Source of the DNA: Haloquadratum sp. J07HQX50
Lineage (GTDB): Archaea; Halobacteriota; Halobacteria; Halobacteriales; Haloferacaceae
NCBI GenBank assembly: GCA_000416005.1
Contig: KE356562.1
Coordinates: 402,754 to 423,414 of the forward strand
Direction: 5' to 3'
DNA: 20,661 bases
In this document: positions 1-7,942 of the stretch, piece by piece
Numbering within the stretch: the first letter of the stretch is position 1
How the letters are laid out: every line of letters begins with the position of its first letter
Translations under genes and position numbers: made by a program
Notes under the pieces: generated by a model
Seen by the model: the letters and a program-made list of their open reading frames with translations, nothing else
The model's database searches: none
What the model was told of the DNA's origin: nothing

Positions 1-117
1 TGTGTCATCAGAAACAGCGATGCGGAATCCACAGCGCTCAGAGATAGTCCCTCGAGCAGTCTTGAGTGGACTGTGAAGCGGAATGACGAGCGGTTCTATC
101 TGCACCTGCTTTACCAT
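1..117 (-). CDS. menC: o-succinylbenzoate synthase, N-terminal fragment (runs off window)
   Basis: Only the first 39 codons are inside the window; the gene continues past the left edge. Translating the minus strand from the ATG at 117 gives a start MVKQVQIEPLVIPLHSPLKT followed by ARGTISERCGF, which matches the beginning of the MenC / enolase-superfamily N-terminal (capping) domain. MenC dehydrates SHCHC to o-succinylbenzoate, the step after MenD. Its ATG overlaps the menA stop: the shared bases ATGGTAA at 117-111 contain the menC start and the menA TAA. That implies co-transcription and probably translational coupling. Identity rests on a short N-terminal match plus operon context. The catalytic lysines and metal ligands lie outside the window. 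Confidence 0.75.
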   Translation of the reverse strand, partial: MVKQVQIEPLVIPLHSPLKTARGTISERCGFRIAVSDDT

Positions 118-1061
118 GGTAGTTCAGTAAATACAAATCCTAACCCGGCCAGTACGGCATACCCAGTCAGTAGCTTTCCGACCCGTTCCAGTGTGGTGTT
201 CAGAATCTCCCCAGAGTTAGCTCGAAAGACCGTCTGAGTAGCCATGACACCGAACGGGAGTGTAAGATACGGAAGTAACACACCCAGTGAAAATTGTGGG
301 TATTGGAGGATCCACAGCGGAGTGACATATGCAACGAATAGCAAACTTGCAAATTCAACCCGGGCGAACTTTGGACCAAAGCGAACTGCAAGCGTTCGTT
401 TGCCAGTCTGGGCATCTTCGGCTCTATCTCGCAAATTGTTCACGACAAGAATACTCGTTGACAGACAGCCAACAGGGATTGAAGCAATAATGACAGCTAT
501 TGAGATTGTCTCTGGAGGGATCCAGACTGGAAACGGACTGGCTATCACTGCAGTCGCTTGAACGTAGTAAGTCCCTGTCACAGCAACCAGCCCAAAGAAA
601 ACAAACACGAAGATATCACCAAGACCGTGATATCCAAGCGGGTAGGGCCCACCTGTGTATGCAATACCGGCAGCGACCGATAACAGTCCAATCAAGAGTA
701 TCGGTAGCCCACCAATATAAACAAGATACGTGCCGACAAGAACTGCGGCAAGGAACGTAACGTACATTGCCTTTTTGACCGAAGGAGCTGCAATCAATCC
801 TCCTGCAGTCACCCGGGTAAATCCTTCGCGGTCCGGAGTATCAGCCCCATGTAATGCATCGTAGTAGTCGTTCGCGAAGTTCGTGCCGATCTGAATCAAC
901 AATGCTCCAATTAATGCCGCAAGTGCCGGCAGCGGGGCGAACACTGCCTCGTGCACAGCGAGCCCCGTCCCGACGATGACGGGGGCCGCAGCAGCAGGAA
1001 GTGTCTGTGGTCGCGCCGCCATCACCCATGCCCTCGTACGAGTGATGTCCTGAGTGCTCAT
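111..1061 (-). CDS. menA: 1,4-dihydroxy-2-naphthoate polyprenyltransferase
   Basis: A 316-residue UbiA-superfamily integral membrane prenyltransferase that attaches the polyprenyl tail to 1,4-dihydroxy-2-naphthoate to make demethylmenaquinone. The first Asp-rich Mg/diphosphate motif is visible as NDYYD at residues 64-68, followed by DTPDR at 74-78. The second polar motif, NNLRDRAED near 208-216, is followed by GKRTLAVRFG, typical of MenA. The remainder is a run of hydrophobic helices, consistent with about eight or nine transmembrane segments. The ATG at 1061 is the natural start, since ARPQTLPAAAAPV, the usual MenA N-terminus, lies just inside. It sits 45 nt after the menB stop and overlaps menC by 7 nt, so it is an internal operon gene. 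Length is normal for the family. Confidence 0.93.
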   Translation of the reverse strand: MSTQDITRTRAWVMAARPQTLPAAAAPVIVGTGLAVHEAVFAPLPALAALIGALLIQIGTNFANDYYDALHGADTPDREGFTRVTAGGLIAAPSVKKAMYVTFLAAVLVGTYLVYIGGLPILLIGLLSVAAGIAYTGGPYPLGYHGLGDIFVFVFFGLVAVTGTYYVQATAVIASPFPVWIPPETISIAVIIASIPVGCLSTSILVVNNLRDRAEDAQTGKRTLAVRFGPKFARVEFASLLFVAYVTPLWILQYPQFSLGVLLPYLTLPFGVMATQTVFRANSGEILNTTLERVGKLLTGYAVLAGLGFVFTELPW

Positions 1062-1106
1062 TAACCTCTATACGAACCTTCGAGACCTGAACGTTCGGGT
1101 TTCGTT

Positions 1107-2009
1107 TCAGTAGTACCACGGATATTCTGAAAAGTCAGGATTGCGATTCTCATTGAACGCATCACGGCCCTCTCGCGCTTCAGGCGTCGTATATGCCAGT
1201 CGCGTTGCTTCGCCTGCAAACACTTGCTGTCCAACCAAGCCGTCATCGGCCATATTGAACGCGTATTTCAGCATTCGTATGGCTGTTGGTGATTTCTGGG
1301 CGATAGTCTCAGCCCACTCAAGTGCACGTGACTCTAGTGATTCATGTTCGACAGCCGCATTTGCAAGCCCCATCTGCACAGCCTCTTCGGCGGAATATGT
1401 ATCACCCAAGAAAAATATCTCCCGGGCTCGCTTCTGTCCAATCTGTTTTGCAAGATAGGCAGAGCCAAACCCCCCGTCAAACGATGCAACATCTGGGTCG
1501 GTCTGTAGAAATTTGGCGTGAGCTTGCGAGGCAATCGTGAGGTCGCAGACCACATGTAGCGAATGTCCGCCTCCGACAGCCCATCCGGGAACAACCGCAA
1601 TCACTGGCTTAGGAAGAAATCGAATCAGTCGCTGTACCTCCAAGATATGTAGCCGGCCTTTCTTTGCGCGTGTCTCCAACGTGGACTCACCTGAGGAGTC
1701 GTACTCATATCCGGATTTGCCGCGGACAGACTGATCACCTCCTGCACAAAACGCCCAGCCACCATCTTTCGGTGAAGGGCCATTGCCAGTCAATAGAACA
1801 CAGGCAACGTCTGCTTGCGTTCGAGCATGATCGAGGGCCGCGATGAGTTCATCAACGGTCTCTGGGCGGAACGCATTTCGTTTTGCCGGTCGGTCAAACC
1901 CTATTCTCACCGCTGGAACGTCGACTGCCCGATGATATGTAATATCATCAAACGGCTTTGATTCGTCGACAGGATTCCACTTAGCGGCATCAAAAATTGC
2001 TGAGATCAT
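1107..2009 (-). CDS. menB: 1,4-dihydroxy-2-naphthoyl-CoA synthase
   Basis: A 300-residue crotonase-fold enzyme that cyclises o-succinylbenzoyl-CoA to DHNA-CoA. Hallmarks are the oxyanion loop CAGGDQ at residues 88-93, GGGHSLH at 146-152, the SFDGGFGSAYLA block at 176-187 and the C-terminal NPDFSEYPWYY. At residue 171 the block QTDPDVASFDGG has Asp. The bicarbonate-dependent E. coli enzyme has Gly there and the mycobacterial type has Asp, so this looks like the bicarbonate-independent (type II) class. The open frame extends upstream to a TTG at 2078, but the ATG at 2009 is preferred because MISAIFDAAKWNP begins the conserved region. A T-rich box (2031-2040) also lies 22-31 nt upstream of it. 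Its position after menD supports the call. Confidence 0.95.
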   Translation of the reverse strand: MISAIFDAAKWNPVDESKPFDDITYHRAVDVPAVRIGFDRPAKRNAFRPETVDELIAALDHARTQADVACVLLTGNGPSPKDGGWAFCAGGDQSVRGKSGYEYDSSGESTLETRAKKGRLHILEVQRLIRFLPKPVIAVVPGWAVGGGHSLHVVCDLTIASQAHAKFLQTDPDVASFDGGFGSAYLAKQIGQKRAREIFFLGDTYSAEEAVQMGLANAAVEHESLESRALEWAETIAQKSPTAIRMLKYAFNMADDGLVGQQVFAGEATRLAYTTPEAREGRDAFNENRNPDFSEYPWYY

Positions 2010-2030
2010 ATAGAAAACGTCGCTATCAGG

Positions 2031-2040
2031 TACAAAAAGA
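2031..2040 (-). promoter_or_regulatory. Candidate internal promoter box before menB
   Basis: The minus strand reads TCTTTTTGTA, located 22-31 nt upstream of the menB ATG at 2009, the spacing expected of an archaeal TATA-like box driving a leaderless transcript. The 84-nt menD-menB spacer is the largest in this operon, leaving room for a separate promoter. This is inference from spacing and composition only. Confidence 0.35.
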
Positions 2041-2093
2041 CTCGCGCCGTCGGTGTTGCACCGAGAGGGGGTATTCAAAAATGGACGTGTTAT

Positions 2094-3887
2094 TCACTGA
2101 GAGGAAGCTGATTCGCCTGAGTGATCAGGCGAGAATTCGTTTTCGATCGTCGTGAGTACAGTGCTTTTGAAATTTTCTCGTGACTCGACACTCAAGCGTG
2201 AGTTGGTATCAATCTCAATAAGATGCGAGTTTGAGTCACGCAGCGTTTCTGTGTATACTGTTTCGACGGTATCAGCAGCAGGCGTATCGACGTGGTGATA
2301 CTCAAGATGATACTGGTCTGCAGCACTTTCAAAATCCATCGCATGTGGAGTGACAAATTGCTCGGTAAATGGCGGGTCATACGATGAGATGGGTAATTTA
2401 TGGAAAATGCCCCCGCCATCGTTATTGATCACCATGACTGTGACATCAACATCACACCGTTCAACTGCTAACAATCCATTCATGTCGTGATATAGTGCCA
2501 AGTCCCCGATAACCACCGTGAGTGGCTCTGTGGTCGCCGCACCAGCACCAAGCGAACTTGACGTAATCCCATCAATGCCGGAGGCTCCACGATTTCCAAG
2601 AACTGTTAAATGCTTTTGTGATGGCTGAGCAAACCGGTCGAGATCTCGCACCGGCATTGAATTTGAGACGTACAGTGTCGACGGGTCTGGAGCACTCGCG
2701 ACGATTCGGCGTAGTAATCGTCCCTCAATACCGATCGTCATCTCATCGGATAACTGCTGGAAATGCGACTCGGCTGAGGTCCATCGCTGTCGCCACGAAG
2801 CAGTTGTTGGTTCCTGCAAAACACGAGCAAGTTGTCCCAGGGTCCTATTTGGGTCTGCTTCGATGAGGTCGGTTGCAGTGAACGACTCCTCACGCCACGC
2901 ACCCGCTGGATCTATGCAGTACTGGGGCGAGTCAATGGCAGAGAGATACTGGCGTAGTGACTTCGATGTCGGGGAGGCACCAATTCGAATAACTGCCTCA
3001 GGGTCGGGCCACCAGTCTGCGAGTTTCGAGTCGACAAATCCGTCATATCCACCGATGATTGGCACGGTTCTCGTCACCCCGCCAAATCGTACATTCGAGA
3101 GTGGGTCAGCGAGTACAGGATAGCCGCTGGCGTGCGCGAAAGCTGCGACGGCTTGAGGGTCAACCTCTGAGGGGTTCATCGGTCCACAAAAAAGCAGTCC
3201 TCGGGACACCGAGAGTGTCTCTCCAAGTTGAGTGATTGTGTCAGGGTCGAGCGTTGGGGCTCCGCTCGTTGTCTCGACATATGCTGTCTCACGACCATTA
3301 TAAGCCTCAGACGGCAGGTCGTCCGGTATGTCTCCTGGCACTGACTTCGGCTCTAGGGGCTTCTCAAATGGGACATTGAGGTGCACCGGGCCAGGCGGGA
3401 CTCCCTTTGCTGTCGTGAGCGCGCGGGCAACTGTCGTTCGGAGTGAGCGGAGTTTGCGGGCGTCTGCAGCGGGTTCTGAGAGATCACGATACCAGCGGAC
3501 AGCGTCACCGTAGAGTTTCTCCTGATCGATTGTTTGATTGGCCCCAGAGTCGCGGATGACAGGCGGTCGATCCGCACTGAGGACAATCATCGGGACTCGC
3601 GACTGTGAGGCTTCAATAACTGCAGGATAATAATTAGCAGCGGCAGTGCCAGAAGTACAAATGAGCGGTACGGGCGTGCCGGAACGTCGGGCGTGGCCGA
3701 GTGCGAAGTACGCAGCAGAGCGTTCATCCAGGTGCGAGTAGGTTGTGATCGAATCATGCACTGCACAGGCGACTGTGAGCGGTGTCGACCGACTTCCCGG
3801 GGAGATACACACAGCCTCAACCCCATTTTTTTCGAGCTCATCGACAATCGTCGCTCCCCACAGCGTATTCCGATTGGCGTCTTTCAT
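2094..3887 (-). CDS. menD: 2-succinyl-5-enolpyruvyl-6-hydroxy-3-cyclohexene-1-carboxylate synthase
   Basis: A 597-residue thiamine-diphosphate enzyme that condenses isochorismate with the succinic semialdehyde equivalent from 2-oxoglutarate. The N-terminal Pyr domain carries CISPGSRSTPL (27-37) and the cofactor-activating glutamate in DERSAAYFALG (E55). CTSGTAAANYYPAV (77-90) and SADRPP (104-109) are typical MenD blocks. The C-terminal PP domain has GNRGASGIDG (431-440) and the ThDP/Mg motif beginning GDLALYHDMNG (461) and ending NNDGGG (488-493). Length is close to the usual 550-600. The ATG at 3887 lies 29 nt after the menF stop, so the two genes are very likely co-transcribed. The C-terminal tail beyond residue about 580 is Ser/Glu-rich and probably unstructured. 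Confidence 0.96.
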   Translation of the reverse strand: MKDANRNTLWGATIVDELEKNGVEAVCISPGSRSTPLTVACAVHDSITTYSHLDERSAAYFALGHARRSGTPVPLICTSGTAAANYYPAVIEASQSRVPMIVLSADRPPVIRDSGANQTIDQEKLYGDAVRWYRDLSEPAADARKLRSLRTTVARALTTAKGVPPGPVHLNVPFEKPLEPKSVPGDIPDDLPSEAYNGRETAYVETTSGAPTLDPDTITQLGETLSVSRGLLFCGPMNPSEVDPQAVAAFAHASGYPVLADPLSNVRFGGVTRTVPIIGGYDGFVDSKLADWWPDPEAVIRIGASPTSKSLRQYLSAIDSPQYCIDPAGAWREESFTATDLIEADPNRTLGQLARVLQEPTTASWRQRWTSAESHFQQLSDEMTIGIEGRLLRRIVASAPDPSTLYVSNSMPVRDLDRFAQPSQKHLTVLGNRGASGIDGITSSSLGAGAATTEPLTVVIGDLALYHDMNGLLAVERCDVDVTVMVINNDGGGIFHKLPISSYDPPFTEQFVTPHAMDFESAADQYHLEYHHVDTPAADTVETVYTETLRDSNSHLIEIDTNSRLSVESRENFKSTVLTTIENEFSPDHSGESASSQ

Positions 3888-3916
3888 TGATTTGTCACGA
3901 TATGATTAGCCGACAG

Positions 3917-5281
3917 TTATTCGATGGACTCAGCTTCAAGCGTATCTAAAATTGGACGAAATTTCAACTGCATCTCTTCCCATTCGCGGTCTGGATTCGA
4001 GTTATTGACGATGCCGACACCAGCGAAGAGAGTTGCTTGTTCCTGTGTTGCCAGCGCAGAGCGGAGTGCGACAGCAAACGTGCCGTTGCCAGCAGCGTCG
4101 ATCCACCCAACCGGTGCCGCATACCACCCACGGTCAAATGGCTCGGTCTCACGAATTGTCTCAAGTGCCGCCGACGGTGGCACACCTCCAACAGCAGGTG
4201 TTGGGTGGAGCGATTCGACGAGTGAAAGAACGTGTTCATCTCGACTCAATGTGGCATTGATAGGCGTCCGGAGGTGCTGTACAGTTGCCAGTCGCTGTAC
4301 TTCACGTGGTTCTGCTGAGATCGAAGACACGAACGGCTGTAACTGCTGACAGATTGTTTCTGCGACGAGTTCGTGCTCATGTGCGTTCTTTTCATCTTTG
4401 AGCAATTCTTTGGCCAACCACTCATCCTCAGCAGGAGTCTCTCCTCGGCCAGTCGTGCCAGCAAGAGCACCCGTCCTGACGGTCCGGCCACGAACAGAGA
4501 TGAGTCGCTCAGGTGTCGCTCCAATAAATGCCTTTTGCGGGTTCATGCCAGACTGCGGCTCAATCATAAACTGATAACATCTGGAGTACCGCGTCGCCAG
4601 TCGTTTTAGGATATCAGCCAACTGAACAGGTTGATGGAGTGTCACTCGGAGCGCTTGTGCTAGTACAACTTTTTGCAGCTCACCCGAATCAATCCGTCCT
4701 AAGGCAGCAGTCACACCTGTTCGCCAGTCCGCTTTTTGTGTCGTTCTCTGTCGCGCCGAGATTCCTGGCGGACTCCCGAGTGGGTTGACGGTGTCGAGTG
4801 CCTCTATCTGGCTCTGTTTATGACGCAACAGGCGTTCAACGTCATCTGCTGTGGAGTCAGAACAAGCAGCATTCACAGTGAGCCATGCAGCATCCTTGGC
4901 AGGGTCTGGCCAGGTCACCTGAACACGCGGAAACACAAACTTTGCACTCGGAAAGCCCTCCCATGACGCATCAGTTGCGCTTTCAGTGTGGAAAGAGAAT
5001 CCACCGAATAGTCGTGGGCGTGCCGCCTCTGTGCCGGCGTGTACATCACCAGATGAAAACAGTGACTCAGCATCCGCTCGAATTGTGTTCACCCGATCTG
5101 AACCATTAGCTACGAGTGTCGCGGCTGCACCACTACCGACAACCGTTGACCCATCTGGATCGCTCCAGAGTGTTCGTGGGTGTGCCGCGTGCGTGAGAGT
5201 GCTACGAAACGATGGCGGAGAAATCTGGACCGACCGGCTGATGAACTCACACTCATCTGCATCGGTCCGGGGACTTTCCAT
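3917..5281 (-). CDS. menF: Isochorismate synthase
   Basis: First enzyme of menaquinone synthesis, converting chorismate to isochorismate. The chorismate-binding domain occupies about residues 185-450 (numbered from a GTG one codon further upstream). It contains the general-base lysine in LQKVVLAQ (K205), IGATPERLISV (254-264), TGALAGT (271-277), the Mg/substrate Glu region NAHEHELVAE (300-309), HPTPAVGGVP (360-369) and a C-terminal GVGIVNNSNPDREWEE. TrpE and PabB share the fold, but the adjacent menD and the lysine-containing LQKVVLAQ block favour MenF. The ATG at 5281 is immediately preceded by an in-frame GTG at 5284, so either could initiate. It is the first gene of the operon, with candidate TATA boxes at 5305-5314 and 5329-5336. 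Confidence 0.94.
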   Translation of the reverse strand: MESPRTDADECEFISRSVQISPPSFRSTLTHAAHPRTLWSDPDGSTVVGSGAAATLVANGSDRVNTIRADAESLFSSGDVHAGTEAARPRLFGGFSFHTESATDASWEGFPSAKFVFPRVQVTWPDPAKDAAWLTVNAACSDSTADDVERLLRHKQSQIEALDTVNPLGSPPGISARQRTTQKADWRTGVTAALGRIDSGELQKVVLAQALRVTLHQPVQLADILKRLATRYSRCYQFMIEPQSGMNPQKAFIGATPERLISVRGRTVRTGALAGTTGRGETPAEDEWLAKELLKDEKNAHEHELVAETICQQLQPFVSSISAEPREVQRLATVQHLRTPINATLSRDEHVLSLVESLHPTPAVGGVPPSAALETIRETEPFDRGWYAAPVGWIDAAGNGTFAVALRSALATQEQATLFAGVGIVNNSNPDREWEEMQLKFRPILDTLEAESIE

Positions 5282-5304
5282 CACCGATACTAACTAAGCC
5301 ACGT

Positions 5305-5336
5305 TCTTTTATTTGACTATCCAATCCGTTTATATA
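5305..5336 (-). promoter_or_regulatory. Tandem TATA-like boxes upstream of menF
   Basis: On the minus strand TATATAAA spans 5336-5329 and CAAATAAAAG spans 5314-5305. The proximal box is 24-33 nt upstream of the ATG at 5281 and would give a leaderless mRNA. The distal box would give a leader of roughly 20-25 nt. They lie in the AT-rich spacer shared with the divergent CopG-like gene. Confidence 0.5.
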
Positions 5337-5474
5337 CAAGAGCACTGTGAAGAGAATGTCGCAAGCATTCCTGAGCGGGTTTTACTGATATAATAAATAA
5401 TTCTACGATTGCGAAAAGGTATGTATCTTACAGCTAAATGAATTATTTCTCATTGGGAAATGTCCGGCGTTGGG

Positions 5475-5483
5475 TTTATATAA
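5475..5483 (+). promoter_or_regulatory. TATA box of the CopG-like gene
   Basis: TTTATATAA lies 28-36 nt upstream of the ATG at 5511, inside an AT-rich intergenic stretch. This is a strong archaeal TATA match and predicts a start site only a few bases before the ATG. Confidence 0.6.
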
Positions 5484-5510
5484 TCCCGATTCGAACGACC
5501 TGATGTTCAG

Positions 5511-5720
5511 ATGCCAACGGTTGATATTAACGTCCCCGAACACATCGAAATGCAGATTGCGCAATTGGTCGACCAGGGTGAGTTTGTTGGTCGCGAAGAA
5601 GCTATTGAGGAGTTGCTCTCCACTGGAATACGTGCATTCAAGACGAGCGGTCCGATGGATGAAGACGACCGATTTGAGGACGATGGGATGATGGGCCATG
5701 AAGATGAGTACGTGTTCTGA
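5511..5720 (+). CDS. Small CopG / ribbon-helix-helix-like protein
   Basis: A 69-residue acidic protein. Residues 1-45 look like a ribbon-helix-helix fold: a short strand (TVDINVPEH) is followed by two predicted helices (EMQIAQLVDQGEF and REEAIEELLSTGIRA), as in CopG/Arc-type DNA-binding proteins. The last 20 residues are Asp/Glu/Met-rich with no basic residues beyond one Arg and one His, and are probably disordered. It probably acts as a dimeric regulator, but no target is evident. A perfect TATA box precedes it, and the menF promoter diverges from the same 230-nt spacer, so local autoregulation or menF regulation is possible but unproven. The next gene has its own promoter. Function is assigned only from the fold pattern. 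Confidence 0.75.
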   Translation: MPTVDINVPEHIEMQIAQLVDQGEFVGREEAIEELLSTGIRAFKTSGPMDEDDRFEDDGMMGHEDEYVF

Positions 5721-5744
5721 GCAGCGAGTGAGTGTCAACAAATC

Positions 5745-5750
5745 TTAAAT
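5745..5750 (+). promoter_or_regulatory. TATA-like box of the UPF0058 gene
   Basis: TTAAAT lies 23-28 nt upstream of the ATG at 5773, the expected spacing for leaderless initiation in haloarchaea. Confidence 0.5.
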
Positions 5751-5772
5751 CACTCTTCCAACAAGTATACGC

Positions 5773-6051
5773 ATGCACAAAGACGAACTTCTCGAGCTCC
5801 ACGAGCAGATGGTTATTATCAAACAGGATTATGAGACTCGGGAACAAGTCGATGATGACCTGTTCGCTGAGTATGATGCGCTTGATGTTGACCCATCACA
5901 TGTCCACAAGTCAAAGAGCGAACATAAGCACGCAGTTTTCGTGCTAGGAAGCGCATTGGCCTCAACGATGAGCGAAGACGAATTTTCGAACGCCGGCCGC
6001 GTTGGAAAACGGATGAAAGAACTTGCCGCGGATGCTGAAGGAAAGCTCTGA
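5773..6051 (+). CDS. UPF0058 family protein
   Basis: A 92-residue, mainly helical soluble protein. It begins MHKDELLELHEQMVIIKQDY and contains HVHKSKSEHKHAVFVLGSAL and GRVGKRMKELAADAE, the conserved layout of the archaeal UPF0058 (PF01893) family. The biochemical role of the family is not known to me. Its TATA-like box gives leaderless geometry, so it is likely transcribed on its own although it follows the CopG-like gene by only 52 nt. The length and the His/Lys-rich centre match the family. There is no signal peptide or membrane segment. Confidence 0.85.
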   Translation: MHKDELLELHEQMVIIKQDYETREQVDDDLFAEYDALDVDPSHVHKSKSEHKHAVFVLGSALASTMSEDEFSNAGRVGKRMKELAADAEGKL

Positions 6052-6127
6052 GCGAGCGGGTCGAATCGACCTCACGCAGTAGAACTCCTGCAGAGTTGCT
6101 CCGGGGTAATGACACACGAATAGGCTG

Positions 6128-7759
6128 ATGACTGACCCTCTTACATCAGATCTTGTCCAACGGCTGTTAGTGTGTGCGATAGTCGGTGGCTCGATCGTCG
6201 CCGTCTGGCGAGTGAGTGATACCCAGGATACTATCCGCCGCCGATTACTCTTCGGGATTCCAATCGGAACGGTCGTTACGATGGTCGTGGTTATGTGTGT
6301 CTATTTATTTATTCAGGGTGGGATTTCACATTGGCAAACCCCGGTCACACTCCCGTTTCGGGCATGGTCGTACTTTGCACCGGTCGGAATACTTACTGCA
6401 GGGTTCTCACATTTTGGTCCATCGCACCTGATTGGCAATCTCGTTGGAGTTGCTGTGTTAGGTACCATTGTTGAATACAATTGGGCACACTATCCTCAAA
6501 CACAGGGCACGCAGTCATTTGCAACACCATGGCTAAATCCGTATGTGAGAGGCTTTTGTCTCTTCCCCCTGATTCTTCTCATAGTCGGAATACTCTCTGC
6601 AATCTTTTCGATTGGCCCAGTGATTGGGTTTTCTGGTGTTGTCTACTTTCTTGCTGGCGCTGCGGTGATTCGTTATCCACTGGGGACTGTTGTTGCGCTC
6701 TCTGGAGCAGATGCCTTGCGATTGGGAATCAATTCACTCGAGAGTCCAGTGAGTGTCTCAAGCGGTCGGGCGGCGTTTATCTCTCCCTGGTGGGCTGATA
6801 TTGCCATCCAAGGACACGCGATTGGAATTCTTGGTGGAATTCTTGCTGGGATTGTAGTCTTTTATCGAAAGTACAATATTCAGACGTCCCCAGAGCGACT
6901 CTGGATCGGTGTTGTTCTAGTCGCTGCCGAGCAATCGCTCTGGGCAGTTTATTGGTATCGAGGAATACAAACGTTCGTTCTGTACCGCGCGCTCGGGGTG
7001 GCGCTCATCTCAATCCTTGGAATTGTTGTTGTCTTTAGTTGGCGGTCAAGGGGGCAATGGAAGAATGAAGATAGGGATATCAAGTCTCTCATCGGTCGTG
7101 CTGGCCTCCCACTGTTGATCATTGCATTACTCGTGCTGGCGGTGCCTGCGATCCCATACAACCTGACAACAGTTGGCGACACCACCCTTCCTGGTGAGAC
7201 TGTTCAAGTGCGTGAATACCAGCTCACATACGCCGAAAATATTCCTAATGGACTGATTAGTGAGTTCGATATTGAGATATTTGGTGAAACAACTGCAGTG
7301 AATGCATCTGGAGTAATTGTGTCGCACCCGCGATATGGAATTTGGACAACGGCGGTCTCAAAGGGTGAGTTAGCGCTCCGAGGTCAGAAGCAAGTCCCAA
7401 TCGGCGGGGTGCAGTGGCGGACAGAAATACAGGCAGAGCGTGACGGATGGACAGTGACAGGTAACGGAACGGTCTATCGAGTCCGGTTGCGAACGCCGGC
7501 TGAGCAGAGGATTGTATTTCAGTCACCCCCACAGACCGCAGGCCCTGTAATCAATGGTCGACATATCACAGCCATACCAACGGTGGATGGGTACGACATA
7601 GTCGTACGTGGAAACACGGGTGTTACCAGGAGGCTGATCCCAGCGCAGAATCAGACAAAGACCATCGGTGGCATTCAATTCAGCCGGGCGAATAATTCGA
7701 TCATCGCAAAGTATAATCAGACAACTGTCGAGGTGCTCACTCGTGAGACCTATCGGTAG
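6128..7759 (+). CDS. Rhomboid-like intramembrane serine protease with C-terminal extracytoplasmic domain
   Basis: A 543-residue membrane protein. Residues 1-345 hold several hydrophobic helices with the rhomboid signature: HLIGN (100-104, the His/Asn of the TM2 region), the nucleophile motif GFSG with Ser169, and a later helix starting with His230 (GHAIGILGG) that could complete the Ser-His dyad. After a final helix at about 327-345 come some 190 residues with beta-rich, Asn/Thr-rich character and NQT/NGT-type sequons. They are probably outside the cell. Rhomboids cleave substrate membrane helices, but no substrate can be read from context. A clear TATA box is not visible before the ATG at 6128, so it may be read with the UPF0058 gene 76 nt upstream. 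The core fold is confident; the role of the C-terminal domain is unknown. Confidence 0.82.
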   Translation: MTDPLTSDLVQRLLVCAIVGGSIVAVWRVSDTQDTIRRRLLFGIPIGTVVTMVVVMCVYLFIQGGISHWQTPVTLPFRAWSYFAPVGILTAGFSHFGPSHLIGNLVGVAVLGTIVEYNWAHYPQTQGTQSFATPWLNPYVRGFCLFPLILLIVGILSAIFSIGPVIGFSGVVYFLAGAAVIRYPLGTVVALSGADALRLGINSLESPVSVSSGRAAFISPWWADIAIQGHAIGILGGILAGIVVFYRKYNIQTSPERLWIGVVLVAAEQSLWAVYWYRGIQTFVLYRALGVALISILGIVVVFSWRSRGQWKNEDRDIKSLIGRAGLPLLIIALLVLAVPAIPYNLTTVGDTTLPGETVQVREYQLTYAENIPNGLISEFDIEIFGETTAVNASGVIVSHPRYGIWTTAVSKGELALRGQKQVPIGGVQWRTEIQAERDGWTVTGNGTVYRVRLRTPAEQRIVFQSPPQTAGPVINGRHITAIPTVDGYDIVVRGNTGVTRRLIPAQNQTKTIGGIQFSRANNSIIAKYNQTTVEVLTRETYR

Positions 7760-7942
7760 ATCAGTGATACCGGCTGGTTGAGGATAGATAGTAACTCAGC
7801 CGGTCATGCGGTGGGCGCAGTTATGTTTCATCCCATCCGAGTTTTGTCGGGGCCAATCAGTAGCTAATATACGCCACTCTCGTTAGTCGAAATGAGGTCT
7901 CTCAGGCGGGATGATTGGAATAAAATGATAGATGTCGATACA

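Noticed and set aside
2010..2078. Extended MenB N-terminus from a TTG at 2078
   Set aside because: The extra 23 residues are not MenB-like, and a TATA-like box sits at the right distance for the ATG at 2009.
3924..4349. 141-codon plus-strand frame inside menF
   Set aside because: It is antisense to the catalytic part of menF, is Ser/Cys-rich, and has no upstream promoter or domain.
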